Shown: piece by piece, positions 40,487-52,600 of the stretch | Numbering within the stretch: position 1 is the stretch's first letter | Layout: every line of letters starts with the position of its first letter | Assembly: GCF_945859685.1 (NCBI RefSeq) | Contig: NC_079148.1 | Coordinates: forward strand, 48,929,946-48,993,945 | Origin: Eupeodes corollae | Lineage: Eukaryota; Arthropoda; Insecta; Diptera; Syrphidae | Reading direction: 5' to 3' | DNA length: 64,000 nt | The notes under the pieces: model-generated | Database searches by the model: none | What the model was told of the DNA's origin: nothing | What the model saw: the letters and a program-made list of their open reading frames with translations, nothing else | Position numbers and translations under genes: made by a program

Positions 40487-42325
40487 TTTCTCAAAACCCA
40501 CCTCTGTCTATCAACTCCTACTCTCACCTCCCCGCGGTGAACTTCGGGTGCCTAATACCTCAATGGGAAATTGGGTTCCAACCCCAGTGGAAAGTTGTTT
40601 TGGGCAGCAAACGAGAGAGGGGGGAGAGGTGTTTCCACTAAGGCACCTCTCCTTATCCAGGCGGCAGCGGACGAATTCTGGAGATGGAATCAACGGTGGC
40701 GTCTACAGTTCCAGTAAGGTTGAACTACTTAGTGAACACCTTATAGGGCCTCTTCGACATATTCGAAGCCCAGGCCCGTAAGGAGCGGTTTATCCGGCTC
40801 CCCTTGGAGTTTTACTAAGGATCTGGCCCTCCAGGTTGGGGGTTGTGCCGTCGGGGTGACTTCCTGGCCACGTAAAAAATACTTTTAGTTGCGAAGCACC
40901 AACAAGCTTCGGATACGGACGGATTCACTGTTGACAACCCACGCAAACGAAATAAGGACAACGAACTTCGGATACGTACGTGGAATGTTAGGTCCCTTAC
41001 CAACACGCCGAACAATTAGCGGAAGCCCTAAACTGCTGCAAGGCAGATATTACCGATATCCAAGAAGTGCGATGGGATGGACCGGGCAAACGCGAACTAA
41101 AAGACTGCGATATATACTACGGCTTCTACCGAGAACAAAGACAGCGTCTATTTGTGTGTGGATTTGTTGTTGGAACTAGACTCACGACAATCCGCATCAA
41201 ATCTAAATTTGCCAACATAAGCCTAATATACGCGCATGTCCCAACAGAGGAGAAAGATGAAGACACCAAAGACATATTCTTCTAGCTCTTGGACAAGACA
41301 GTGCCCTGGCTATGACATTAAAATTGTCTTAGGAGATTTTAATGCCAACCTAGGAAGAGAAGACATCTTTGGTGGGATAATCGGGAGATACAGCCTGCAC
41401 GACACCACCTCCGACAACGGATTCAGGCTAGTCGATTTCTTAATATCCACAAGGGGACATGCAACTCTCCTGATCAATCAACCGTCAACCAGATTGACCA
41501 CATTGCGATCGACGCACGACAATTCTCCAGTATACAGGATATCCGAACATTACGAGAGGCCAAAATTGACTCGGACCACTACCTCGTTGTAGCCAAGGTA
41601 CGGCTACGGATATCCCGATCAAAGCCAAAACAAGGAAGTACTGTGAGAAAATTCGACGTTAGACGGCTACAACCGCAAGAGACTGCCATGTCCTTTTCCC
41701 ATAGAGTCTTTAATAACCTCTTAAGGAGTCCTATGCTGCCTGCATTAATCATTGAATAAGAGATGCCACCTCTGAAGTGCTAGGTTTCACACGGCCACCA
41801 CAGCGAAACCCCTGGTTTGATGACGATGACCCCTGGCACAGAAGGATCAGAGCTGCTTGCGAGCTCTACGAGTAGAAGAGGAGAGAGGAACCCCGGTTTC
41901 TTGGATGGAAAAAAAGAGTGCACGCGATCGAGGAGATAGAGGGATGTCACAACAGGAATCAGGTTTGTAAATTTTACCAAAAGGTAAAAAAACATCCCAA
42001 AGGTACCAACCACGAACCGAAGCCTGTAAAGACGATCAGGCGAACATCGCAGTAGTACCCCAGTCTATGTTGAGAATATGGAAAGACCACTTCTCCAAAT
42101 TATATAACGGCGATGACGAACCGAATTCCGCTGTAAAGAAGATAAAACCATTCAACCTCGGCAACGCAGATCAACAATTCCGCCTACCCGGCTTGACGAA
42201 GTGAAGATAGTTTTATCTAAACTTAAGTCAAACAAAGCTGCTGGAGCTGACGGCATCGCTGCCGAACTATTCAAAGCAGCAGGCGATGACTTGGTAGGGA
42301 GCATGCACCAACTCATCTGCAAAAT
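40487..42325 (+). mobile_element. RTE-like LINE, copy 1 (5' part, dead)
   Basis: A GC-richer segment with a 5' UTR-like leader (40490-40930) and an endonuclease-like ORF in shifting frames (TWNVRS.., 'QEVRWDGPGKRELKDCDIYY', RIKSKFANISLIYAHVPTEE). The start of the reverse transcriptase is present (NKAAGADGIAAELFKAAGDD). It is very similar to 49682-51480. It stops abruptly at 42325, where a different LINE continues on the other strand. Many indels make it non-coding. Confidence 0.85.
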
Positions 42326-43060
42326 ATAACGAGGTCATCGGCGTATAGTAAGACATACACGGTGCAACTAGCTACTCTTAATCCCCCAGGAAGTTCATCC
42401 GCAACATCATTTATAAACAACCTGTGCTGGTGCTAAACCATTCTGAAAAGCTCACTCCACCCCAAACAGCAGCCTTCCTACTCTTGTACATCTCTCTAAT
42501 TACTTACAGGAACTCTGAAGATATACCAATTTGTGTAAGCTTATAAAGGAGAGCATTCCTATTGATTAGGTCAAAAGCAGCTTTAAAGTCAACGAAAAAT
42601 GCGAAGACCTTTTTGGAACGTGCTTAAAACACGATAGATGATGGTGTAAAAATGTGATCGATCGTTGAAAAGTTTTTTCTGATAGATCAGATATGTATTC
42701 ATAAAGATTTAAATGAAAATAACTTTTAAATGGTTGAGAAGGATAGGGGTTGCATTTTTGAAAAATTCGTAAGGAATCCCATCTTCTCCAGGTGCCTTGT
42801 TGTTTTTTGCTTTGTTTAACACAGCTTTAATTTCTTCGCTTTCAATGTATTCATCTAAAATTTGGTCAGTGATTAAAGGATCTGCAGTGAAGGTTGTGAA
42901 GCTGGAATCGTTGGAGAGAAGAACCTTAAAGTGAGTGGCAAGGGTTTCTGTAGAAATACCCGCACCTATTTTATATTTTGTTCCGTTAATTTTTTCGCAA
43001 TTTTCCAGAAGTCCTTTGGGTTTTTTATTAGGCCTAGTTCAGTTGCTATTTTATTATCAT
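42326..43060 (-). mobile_element. Second LINE fragment, reverse transcriptase core, opposite strand
   Basis: Read on the minus strand from about 43060: NCEKINGTKYKIGAGIST, 'ETLATHFKVLLSNDSSF', LNKAKNNKAPGEDGIPYEFF (the NKAPG.DGIP block), and finally LYADDLVI at about 42330-42350, the catalytic YADD. Frames are broken between. This family differs from RTE. Both 5' and 3' parts are missing. Confidence 0.75.
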
Positions 43061-43360
43061 AAGCATATTTTTTTTCCATATATAACACTTTATAACTTGC
43101 GTTCGCTTCCAGATGCCAGCTTCTTAATTGAAAATCATTTGATGACCGCAGTGCTTTCAGAAGTGCAAACGATTTTTTCCGAGCTTTGTAGCGTTCATAG
43201 TCAAACTATTTTTGCTTTAATTTTAAGTTGGGTGAGAGTGATTTGTTATGCGTTGAATTTCGCATGTATTAAGCCAATTTATTAGTGAGAACTTCCGGCA
43301 ATTCTGATGAGGCGTTGATTTTTTAAAGAAACGAATCCAAGGAATGTTGATATAGGGTAG
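43061..43360. other. No gene recognised
   Basis: Probably further decayed sequence of the minus-strand LINE (upstream of NCEKING), but I cannot align it with certainty. Confidence 0.35.
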
Positions 43361-43499
43361 ATCAGCCATACTCAATCTTTTTTTTAATGGGCCACATTGA
43401 TAATTTTGTAACGTTACCCCGGGCCACAAGACATTTTTTTTATCGTAAATAGTAATACTCATTTTAATGTTATGTATTTATTTATTTATTGAAAATATT

Positions 43500-45026
43500 T
43501 TAATGTGATTTTTGAAATTGAGAACAAATTTTCAAAACTTTATTTAGATCTGCCTTGTTGCTGCATGCCAACCTAATGACATCATCTAGGTGGGACTCCG
43601 TAAGTTTGTTTTGGTAAATATTTTTTGCATATTTAATTCTGGAAAACAAAGATTCGCAAACAAATGTAGATCCAAATATTGTCAGCAGAAACTGTGAACT
43701 TCTTTTGACGATTGCATATTTTTCGGGGACGATGCTCCAAAATTCTAAGTATTCCCCTTTTTCACTTTTTTTCCTTAAACAGAGCTTCAAGATTTGAATT
43801 GTTTTTAAAATCGATGAACTCATCAAATAATTTTGCCAGATCTTGATTTAAAACAGAAGCCACTTATGAGATAGTCGTTGTTTCCAGATGCCATAGGTTT
43901 TCTACAAGCGTTAAGCATTTTTTTATTTTTCTGATTCCATGAAACCTTTTTTGAAATTCTTTTGACAGTGCTGTTAAGTAATTCAATATTGATGAGCTAT
44001 TTTCTTCGGAGATGTCGATGAGGTCCTTTGTAGCTATTACCATTGTTTAACAATTTTGTAGCTGTTTACTTCTTATTTCTTCATGAAAAATATTAAGCTT
44101 TTCTTCAAAAGAAAATATTTTAATTGCCATCTGTGAAATTATGTTATTTTGTCCTTCTACATTTCGATTTAAGCTTTTTAGTTTTCCTGCTAAAAGACAC
44201 CACCGTTGATCATCTTGCAATTCTGGGTAAACTTTTTTATTTTGTTGTAAGAAGAGGATTATTTCATGGCGCAAGGAAAAAAACCTTTTCAAAACCCTTC
44301 CCCTACTAAGCCATCGCACAGAGGTATGCAAGAGAACGGCACTATACTCACTTCCCAATTCTTCCAAAAGGCTTTAAAATTTTCTGATAATATCAAGATA
44401 TCAAGATAATCTATTTCCCGGGTCTGCCCTTTCATCGGAAAGAATTTGAAAAATTCTTCGAAGATTAAATTCTGTTCTGTGCAATATCTAACAAACACTG
44501 AGCATTGAGATGTTGCTGAAATCGAAAGCAAAGCTAAAAAACATACAGTTCCTTAAATTTTCTATTACATTTTTACGAATATATTTGGAAATGTTTTCAA
44601 TATGTCTCACACATGTTGAATCAGACAGCTGTAGTTTTTTTTTATTTTAGACAATATTTGTTTTTTGTTGCTAAATATATCAAACAGTATACGGGCGGCA
44701 CTTACGAAACATTCTTTGACAATTTCTGTATCGGTGAACAGGTTCATGTGCTTACCAAGAGTATAGCAAAATTCGTAAGATGCCTTAGTCTTTAAATAAG
44801 GTCACGGACATCACATTTTGTTGCTGTTTTAATGACCTTTTTAAAAAAGTTAATTTCTCACTTCTTAATTGTGTTCCAGGAGGATAAGTTTCGTTGAAAG
44901 GCATATTAAACAAGTAGTCGCGTTGTTTTTGCTTGGCACAACAAAATATTCTGTTTCCAATTCGTCTTGAATTGATCTATTTTCATCAGATATATTTCGT
45001 TTTAGTTTCGAAAAAATTCTAGCCAT
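43500..45026 (-). pseudogene. hAT transposase, broken into several frames
   Basis: From an ATG at 45026 the frame reads MARIFSKLKRN..., then ELETEYFVVPSKNNATTCLI with a CxxC start of a BED-like zinc finger, soon ended by a stop. Further on come 'HTSVRWLSRGRVLKRFFSL' (about 44280-44330) and, at the end, YLEFWSIVPEKYAIVKRSS and TIFGSTFVCESLFSRIKYAK, the hATC dimerisation block with its C-E-S-x-F-S motif. The family resembles the hAT genes related to SCAND3, ZBED5 and GTF2IRD2. Several stops and shifts show it is dead. Confidence 0.75.
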
Positions 45027-45228
45027 TATTCTTTATCTACACAAATTCACTGCAACCGCACTAATTGAAATTCAAAATGTAAGTACCTAATCTTAAAAAC
45101 GAGGTATGTCGGCAAAATAGTTTCCTTGACTTATTATGCTTGGACTGCTGTGTTTATGAATTTGCCATTCAAAATTTTAATAAAATGATTCCAATTCAAT
45201 TTCGCAATGGCAAGAAAAGTAAGTAATA

Positions 45229-46466
45229 GGGTGTATTCATAAACGCAGAAAATCTGCGCTAGTACAATCGCATTTCTTTTTTGATGCATTTGTGAACGCA
45301 CTCCCAATGCAGAATGTCTGCAGTAAACAAAAAGGTCTGACTTACCCCTTGAACAGAATGAGATGCAGCTGTAGCTAAAAAAATCGCTGTAGTATAAGCT
45401 GTCAATAAAAACGCTCACTAATGTAGCAAAGGTCGCCCACAATGGTGTAGCATGGTGGGCATGTTCAACGCATATTAAATTTTTATTTGAACTGAATTTG
45501 TATGGTACAATACTATAAAAAAGTTACAAAACCAGAAAAAATTCTCAAATGCATTGAACATTCCCAAAAAAAAGTGAAAAGTCAAAGAAAGAAATGGGTT
45601 TCCCCCATCTGTCATCTCAAATGTAGCTTGTAGCGCCGCCAAAAGTTAAAGTTAAGTCAACTTGCGCTGCAGCTACAGCTACAGCTTCTCATTGTGCGAA
45701 ATATACCCCCCTGCCATTATCCATAAATGGCTTTTGCATCGAGGAAACTGAACATCTCGATATTCTCGGTATGTGTATCACCAACCACCTTTTGTGGTTA
45801 CGCGATGTCGCCAAAAATGCCGCAAGATGTTTTGGTTTTCTAAGGCGATGCAAGAAGTTTTTCTCCCCCTCTGATCTGGCTGTTATTTACAAGACTTATA
45901 TACGTCCAAAGCTTGAGTATAACTCCCATATCTGGGCTGGTGTCCTGCAACTTACTTAAGCCTCTTGGACAGTATTGAACGTAGAGCATTTAGACTGATT
46001 GGTGATATTACCATCATAAGATCATTTACGTCACTTGAACATCGTCGAAATGTTTCTTGTCTCACCCTCTTTTACCGTTATTTTAATGGTTTATGCTCTA
46101 GAGAAATAGCCAGCTGCATTCCTACCCTTAAACAGTTCAACCGTAATACTCGCGCTTCTAGGAATGCTTATCAATATAGCCTCGAGCCCAACTTCGGTCG
46201 TACTGTCAAGTACAGAGATTCGTTCTTTAGCCGTACTATGCGAATGTGGAATGCCTTGCCACACTCTGTCTTTCCCAGCTATTGCAATATTCAGGAATTC
46301 AAAACCAATGTGCACCGACATCTCCTTTCAAACCCTCTCTCCCTTTCCTAGTGCTCACACTGTGTCTTCATAATAAGGGTAATATATCCCTTTGAGTGTG
46401 CGATTATTATAAAAACAAAAAAAAAGTTCTTAGTTAGGCTGACGTTTATGTCTTATGAATACACCC
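45229..46466. mobile_element. Element with 14-bp terminal inverted repeats inside the hAT
   Basis: GGGTGTATTCATAA (45229-45242) and TTATGAATACACCC (46453-46466) are exact inverted repeats, each followed inward by an acg/tttatg variant. The bases ATA flank both ends. Part of the interior (45697-46425) is a LINE fragment, so the element itself would be about 0.5 kb. Confidence 0.55.
45697..46425 (+). mobile_element. Jockey-like LINE, 3' fragment
   Basis: The frame encodes the end of a non-LTR reverse transcriptase: 'CIEETEHLDILGMCITN', NAARCFGFLRRCKKFFSPSD, IYKTYIRPKLEYNSHIWAG. After a stop and shift near 45957 come 'IERRAFRLIGD', 'SLEHRRNVSCLTLFYRYFNG', 'RDSFFSRTMRMWNALP' and the natural end at 46351. 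A short 3' UTR with agtgctcacactgtgtc follows and ends in an A-rich run. The same 3' UTR is found at 18690. Confidence 0.8.
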
Positions 46467-46719
46467 ATACTCAGCGACATCTGTTTTTTATTTAGTTGTG
46501 AAAACTTTTCATGGCGTTGAAAGGAGTGACATCTAGAATATTTTGTTAAAAACACACAATGTTCACTTCTTCCATTTTGAAAACTCAAAACGATATATAT
46601 CTCACGTTTTTCTGCAGTCACTCGATATTTTAAGAATTTATTAAACCACGCTGCGGGCCAACATTTAAAAGCTCGATTGCCGCAAGCGGCCCGCGGGCGG
46701 GGGTAGATGATTATTTTTA

Positions 46720-48490
46720 CAACAAAGTCGAGGCAATAGACTTAGATTGGTTTCTGTCGTTTGTGAAGAATTCGTGATTTCTTCTTTAATAGGCATATAC
46801 ATATGTATGTATAATCATATGTATATTATCTTATAAGCGTGCAAAAAACTTAGGAATGTCAAATGTACTAATTTAATTCCGAATTGTGCATGAGTATCGA
46901 GTTTTCATTAAATATGTACGTGAATTGATATAGCTGGAATGTTTTGTAAAATTTAAAATAAAAAGAAATCTTTTGCAATTGGTTTACAACCTCCAATGAA
47001 TAAAAGAGATCAATTTGCAACCCTTTGATCCTGGCACCCCAGGTGAACGTCCTCTTCCTTCTCATAGCAACTTAATTCTTGTCTCTAATAAAAATTCAAA
47101 TTCAAATCTTTAAAGTAGAAACCCTTGATGCTTCAGGGCAATTCGGATCTATGCTCTATGACCTCTTACAAGTTTCTTACTCCTTTCTTTAAAAAAATAT
47201 AAACTCTGCTTCTTGCATTATTAAATGCGTTACAGAAAAAAACAATACACCTAAAGTCAAATCAAAATTTAATTTCATTTCAAGAAATCAAGAGATTTTT
47301 ATTACTTGAAACAACCAAATTTTTTTATGTTATAATATTTCAGCTTTCGGGTACATAGTACCTTCGGGTAGTTGAAATGAAAACAATATTTTTACCCTTA
47401 AAACACCACCTCAATTGTGCGGTATAGAATCCATAGATACATCACGTTTTATAATTTCAGAATTCAATCATATCTTCGGTAATACGATAATCGATTAATC
47501 TAAATGTATAAATCTACCTGATGTGGTATTGTGCTACCGTTTAATATTTCCATTGAATTTTCAATATTTCCCACACAGACTCATATTAAACAAACAAAAG
47601 CGACCAACCTAGAAAAAAAAACGTCCATAATTTTCACAAAAGACCTTAATAATTGAAAAATGAAAATGACGATAATTACTTTAACCATCCGCATTCCATA
47701 GAATCCCCACAATTAATTATACATAAGCTCTGTGAGTTGTGACCTGTAAGCCATTCCATCGATGTTGACCGTGCGTCGCGTCGCGGTCGGTCGTTAAAGT
47801 CGCGTTCTTTGACATTCAGTCGGTTAGTCGGAATCAGTCCAAATATTACTCAGGACAGCCAGAATCAACCTGACACCATCCTATTTATCAATATAGGTAT
47901 AGATATGCGTGTATTATGATTCTACGGACTTAATTTAAGTATGCAAATAACAATGACATTGTCATCGCAATTATGCACGACAGTCACAACAATAAAACAA
48001 AAAGTAAAAAAGAAAAACAATTAAAAAATAATGTGTTAAATTTTTTGTTGTTGTTTTAAGATTCTTTTCATTATTTGAATTTTTCGTTGTCAATTTTTAT
48101 ATGGCGAATCCTGGAGTGTGTCGGATTTTATCTAGGGTCTGGCCGCGGACCACAAAATCATAATCGATGCGAGATAGACTTTTAAAATATTTGAATATTT
48201 TAACTTTTGCCAGAATTTAAAGCTTAAATAATAATTAACCTTTTCTACTGAGCCTTTTTTGAAGTGATAAAAGTATTTGAGAAAACAGATTTCATTTAGA
48301 AAACAGATTTTTTGAAGTTGATATTGAACATTATTTATTCTATTCTTGGTCCAGTTCAAGCTTAACCAACTTTTTTATTTTGACTTAAATTAAATTTTGA
48401 TTATATAAGATTAAAATTTTAACTAAAACATGCACCACTTCTTAAAATCATTGTCGAAAAAAGTTAGACGGAAAATATTTGTCCATTTAC
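46720..48490. other. No gene recognised; one GC-rich patch
   Basis: Mostly AT-rich. Around 47745-47880 a GC-richer patch holds repeated CGCGTCG/GTCGG motifs and a TCAGTCGG (47816-47823) that would fit a fly initiator. It could be the start of a gene reading right. No coding exon could be assigned. Confidence 0.35.
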
Positions 48491-48495
48491 TTAAC

Positions 48496-48720
48496 GGTGG
48501 CTTTATGGTTAGTGCGCATGACTGTCATGCTATAGAGGTTTTTGTCACGGGTGTAGCCTTTTCGTGGAATTTACAAATCCTTTAAGGGTAATTCTAGTCA
48601 TGAAAAGTGCTTTCTTAAATAATCCTATCGATTCGGCATACAAATTGTAGGTTGAGAGTTGTAAGTTACTAGGCCATAGGTCTCTACGGACTGTTGCCCC
48701 ACCTAATTTTTGGTGTTTTG
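48496..48720 (+). mobile_element. tRNA-derived SINE, longest copy
   Basis: The head, ggtggctttatggttagtgc, gives an A-box-like TGGTTAGTGC followed by gcatgactgtcatgc, like a tRNA anticodon arm. A weak B-box-like gtcacgggtgtagcc is next. The body (tcatgaaaagtgctttctt, gattcggcatacaaattgtagg) and end (ccacctaattt) recur at 30351-30550 (minus) and in part at 60882-60958 (plus). No reading frame. tRNA-like head plus unrelated body shared by dispersed copies defines a SINE. Confidence 0.6.
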
Positions 48721-48829
48721 TGTTCAGAAGATTTTTTTAACTAGTGACCTATCAAGTGATTTATTTTGAGTTTGGTTTTGAATTTCAACATGAATAGGCG
48801 GACGGTTTTGAAAATCATGGTTTTGAATT

Positions 48830-49235
48830 TAATTTAGTGATGAAGTTCACTTTTGGTTGAATGGATACGCTAATTAACAATACTGCTGTATTTGGAGTGA
48901 TGACAATTCTTAAGTTTGTGTTGAAGAACCGATATATCTACAACAACTGACTGATATGCTTTTTAGCTTGGTGGAATAATTGGTCGTCAGTACTTCATTA
49001 AATATGATGCTGGCAAGAACTTTAAAGTCAATGGTGATTGCTTTAGACCTATTTGTATTGACTTTTTCGGTCATCAATTGTAGTTTTAACTAGAAGGTAC
49101 AACATGTCAGACAGCTCGTACTACAATTGATTTATTGAAGGAAGCGTTCGATAAGCGGATGGTTTTACGTTACGGACCAGTGAATTGGCCTCGAAGATTG
49201 TACGATTTATCACCGGTTGACTTTTTTCTTTTTTT
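48830..49235 (+). mobile_element. Mariner-type transposase relic
   Basis: Broken plus-strand frames read SDEVHFWLNGYAN (first catalytic Asp block), later TARTTIDLLKEAFDKRMV and YGPVNWPRRLYDLSPVDFF (third Asp block). The order and spacing match a mariner transposase. Termini are not visible. Confidence 0.75.
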
Positions 49236-49681
49236 TATCACAATTTAAAATCATCTCTAAAAATCCAGCTATAAATTATATAAAGAAGCTCTGTTAGCGT
49301 TCTAGCGTTACCACTTCTCAAAAAAAGTGTAAGTAGATTTTATGAAAAAAGTGAAGTTGATTGAGAAAAATGGAAGTAGATTTCAAAAAATTAACTTTTT
49401 CATATTATTCCACATATTTCAATAAAAAATAAAAAAAAAACTACAATTATTTTAGCCTTCACATCATATAATTCAATATGTCAATGTAACATTTCTTTTA
49501 TTAATTCTTGGATTGGGCTCGCTCGTGTTGGTCAAATGAAATGACTTTAGGATGTTTTGATTGCAAATGACGAGTTCTACAAGAAGTAGGTATTGTAATC
49601 GTAATACAATTTCAGTGCATCAACAAACCTTTTATCTTTGTTTTTGGACAACTTGAAAATACGAGTATTTCATCTAGATGG
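49236..49681. other. No gene recognised; one terminal-repeat-like motif
   Basis: AGCGTTACCACTT at 49304-49316 recurs inverted at 53757-53769, each near several 'agtagatttt' motifs. Otherwise AT-rich. Confidence 0.4.
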
Positions 49682-52600
49682 AATCAAGGTTGAACTACTT
49701 AGTGAACACCTTATAGGGCTTCTTCGACATATTCGGAGACCAGGCCTGTAAGGAGCGGTTTATCCGGCTCCCCTTCCTTGGAGTTATACTAAGGATCTGG
49801 CCCTCCAGGTTGGAGGTTGTGCCATCGGCGTGACTTCCTGGCCACGTAAAAATACCTTTAGTTTCGAAGCATCAACAAGCCTCAGATACGGACGGATTCA
49901 CTGTTGACAACCCACGCAAACGAAATAAGGACAACGAACTTCAGATATGTATGTGGAATGTTAGGTCCCTTAACAGACGACGTGCAGCCGAACAATTAGC
50001 GGTAGCCCTAAATTGCTGCAAGGCAGATATTACAGCCATCCAAGAAGTGCGATTTGATGGACCGGGCAAACGCAAACTAAAAGACTGCGATATCTACTAC
50101 GGCGACCGCTACCGAGAACAAAGACAGCGTCTATTTAGGTGTGGATTTGTTGTTGGAACTAGACTCAGGCAAAAAGTCTTGAGTTTCAACAGTGTGAGCG
50201 AGCGCATCACGACAATCCGCATCAAGGCTAAATTCACCAACATAAGCCTAATATGCGCGCATGCCCCAACAGAGGAGAAAGATGAAGACACAAAAGACAT
50301 GTTCTTCGAGCTCTTGGACAAGGCAATGAGCAGTGCCCTGGCTATGACATTAAAATCTAAGTCTTAGGAGATTTTAATGCTAAGCTAGGAAGAGAAGACA
50401 TCTTTTGTGGCATAATCGGGAGATACAGCCTGCACGACAATACCTCCGACAACGGATTCAGGCTGATCAATTTCGCTGCGGGGCGAGACGTTCTGGTAGC
50501 TAGTACGCAGTTCACGCATCTCAATATCCACAAGGGGGCATGGAAATCTCCTGATCAATCAACCGTCAACCAGATTGACCACATTGCGATCGACGCACGA
50601 CACTTCTCCAGTATCCAGGATATCCGAACATTCCGAGAGGCTAACATTGACTCGGACCACTACCTCGTTGTAGCCAAGGTACGGCTACGGATATCCCGAT
50701 CCAAGCCAAAACAAGGAAGTACTGTGAGAAGATTCGACGTTAGACGGCTACAATAGCAAGAGATTGCCATGTCCTTTTCCGATCGAGTCTCTAATAAACT
50801 CTTAAGGAGTCCTATGCTTCCTGCATTAAGCATTGAAAACCAGTGGCAACATTGCCTTGCAGCCATCAGAGATGCAGCCTCTGAAGTGCTAGGTTTCACA
50901 CGGCCACCACAGCGAAACCCTTGGTTTGACGTCGAATGCCGGCAAGCGCACGCAGCGAAACAAGAGGTATACAAAACGGCGCTGCACAAAAGGACTAGAG
51001 CTGCTTGCAAGATCTACGAGCAGAAGAGGAGAGAGGAACACCGGCTTCTTAGATGGAAAAAAATAAAAGCATAGAAACCCGCGATCGACGAGATAGAGGG
51101 ATGTCACAGCAGGAACGAGGTTCGTAAATTTTACCAAAAGGTAAAAAAAAACTCCCAAGGATACCAGCCACGAACCGAAGCCTGTAAAGACGATCAAGGG
51201 AACATCGTGGTAGAACCACAGTCGATGCTGAGAATATGGAAAGATCACTTCTCCAAATTATATAACGGCGATGACGAACCGAATTCCACTGTAAGGGAGA
51301 TAGAACCACTCAACCTCAGCGACGCAGATCAACAATTCCGCCTACCCGACCTTGACGAAATGAAGATAACTATATCTAAACTTAAGTCAAACAAAGCTGC
51401 TGGAGCTGACGGCATCGCTGCCGAACTATTCAAAGCAGCAGGCGATGACTTGGTACGGAGCATGCACCAACTCATCTGCAAAATATGGTCGGAAGAAAGC
51501 ATGCCCGATGAGTGGAATCTCAGCATAGTGTGCCCGATACATAAGAAAGGAGACCCTCTAAACTGCGCCAACTACAGAGGCATCAGTCTCCTTAACATTG
51601 CGTATAAGATCCTCTCTGCCGTATTATTTGAACGTCTGAAGCCATTCGTCAACAACCTGATTGGTCCTTATCAGTGTGGCTTCAGACCAGGAAAGTCCAC
51701 TATCGACCAAATATTCACACTACGGCAGATCTTGGAAAAAACCCAGGAGCTTCAAATCGATACTCACCATCTCTTTATCGATTTTAAAGCCGCGTAAGAC
51801 AGAATCTATAGTGAAGAGCTCTACCGAGCAATGTCTAGTTTTGGCATCCCTGTCAAACTTATCCGTTTGTGCAGAATGACGATGGAGAATGCACGCTGCT
51901 CTATCAAGGTCGGAAAAGATCTTACCGATGCCGATGTCATGCGACTTCTTCAACATCGTTCTGGAAAGAATTGTGCAAAACTCAACTGTCAACACTAGAG
52001 GCACAATCTTCTAAAGATCCATCCAATTACTCAGATACGCAGATAATATTGACATAATTGGAAGATCAAAGCGTGATGTCAGTGGAGCGTTTTTGAGCAT
52101 TGCGACGGAAGCGAAGAAGATGGGTTTAGTGGTCAATGAGGGCAAGACCAAGTATATGCTGTCATCAAAAAAGGACACTGAACGACGAAGTCTTGGACAA
52201 AACGTCACCATGGACAGCTATAACTTTGAGGTAGTTAAGGACTTTGTCTACCTAGGCACCACTATATTAATGCAGACAACGACACCAGCGCTGAAATCAA
52301 ACAAAGAATAACTCTTGCAAATCGCTGCTTCTTTGGACTTAGAAGGCAATTGAGAAGTTAAGTCCTCTCTCGAGCATGTAAAATCACCATCTATAAGACA
52401 CTCGTCATCCCGGTTCTCATTTATGGCGCTGAGGCCTGGACCCTGTCAAAGAAAGATGAGAGCGTCTTAGCATGCTTCGAGATCGGGTGATTTTTGGTCC
52501 CGTACGCATAGATGGAGAATGGAGGAGAAGATATAACGACGAACTGTACGGGCTGTACAGCGACACTGACCTAGTTAGCAGAATTAAAGTCCAACGACTT

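Larger units (their letters stand above)
43364..46710 (-). mobile_element. hAT element (SCAND3/GTF2IRD2-like) with nested insertions
   Basis: The left end (cagccatactcaatc... gggccacattg) and the right end (...gcaagcggcccgcgggcggggg) carry the 'gggcc' pattern usual for the termini of this hAT type. The transposase gene is on the minus strand (43500-45026). Between the gene and the right end sits another element (45229-46466), itself holding a LINE fragment. Terminal positions are approximate. Confidence 0.6.
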
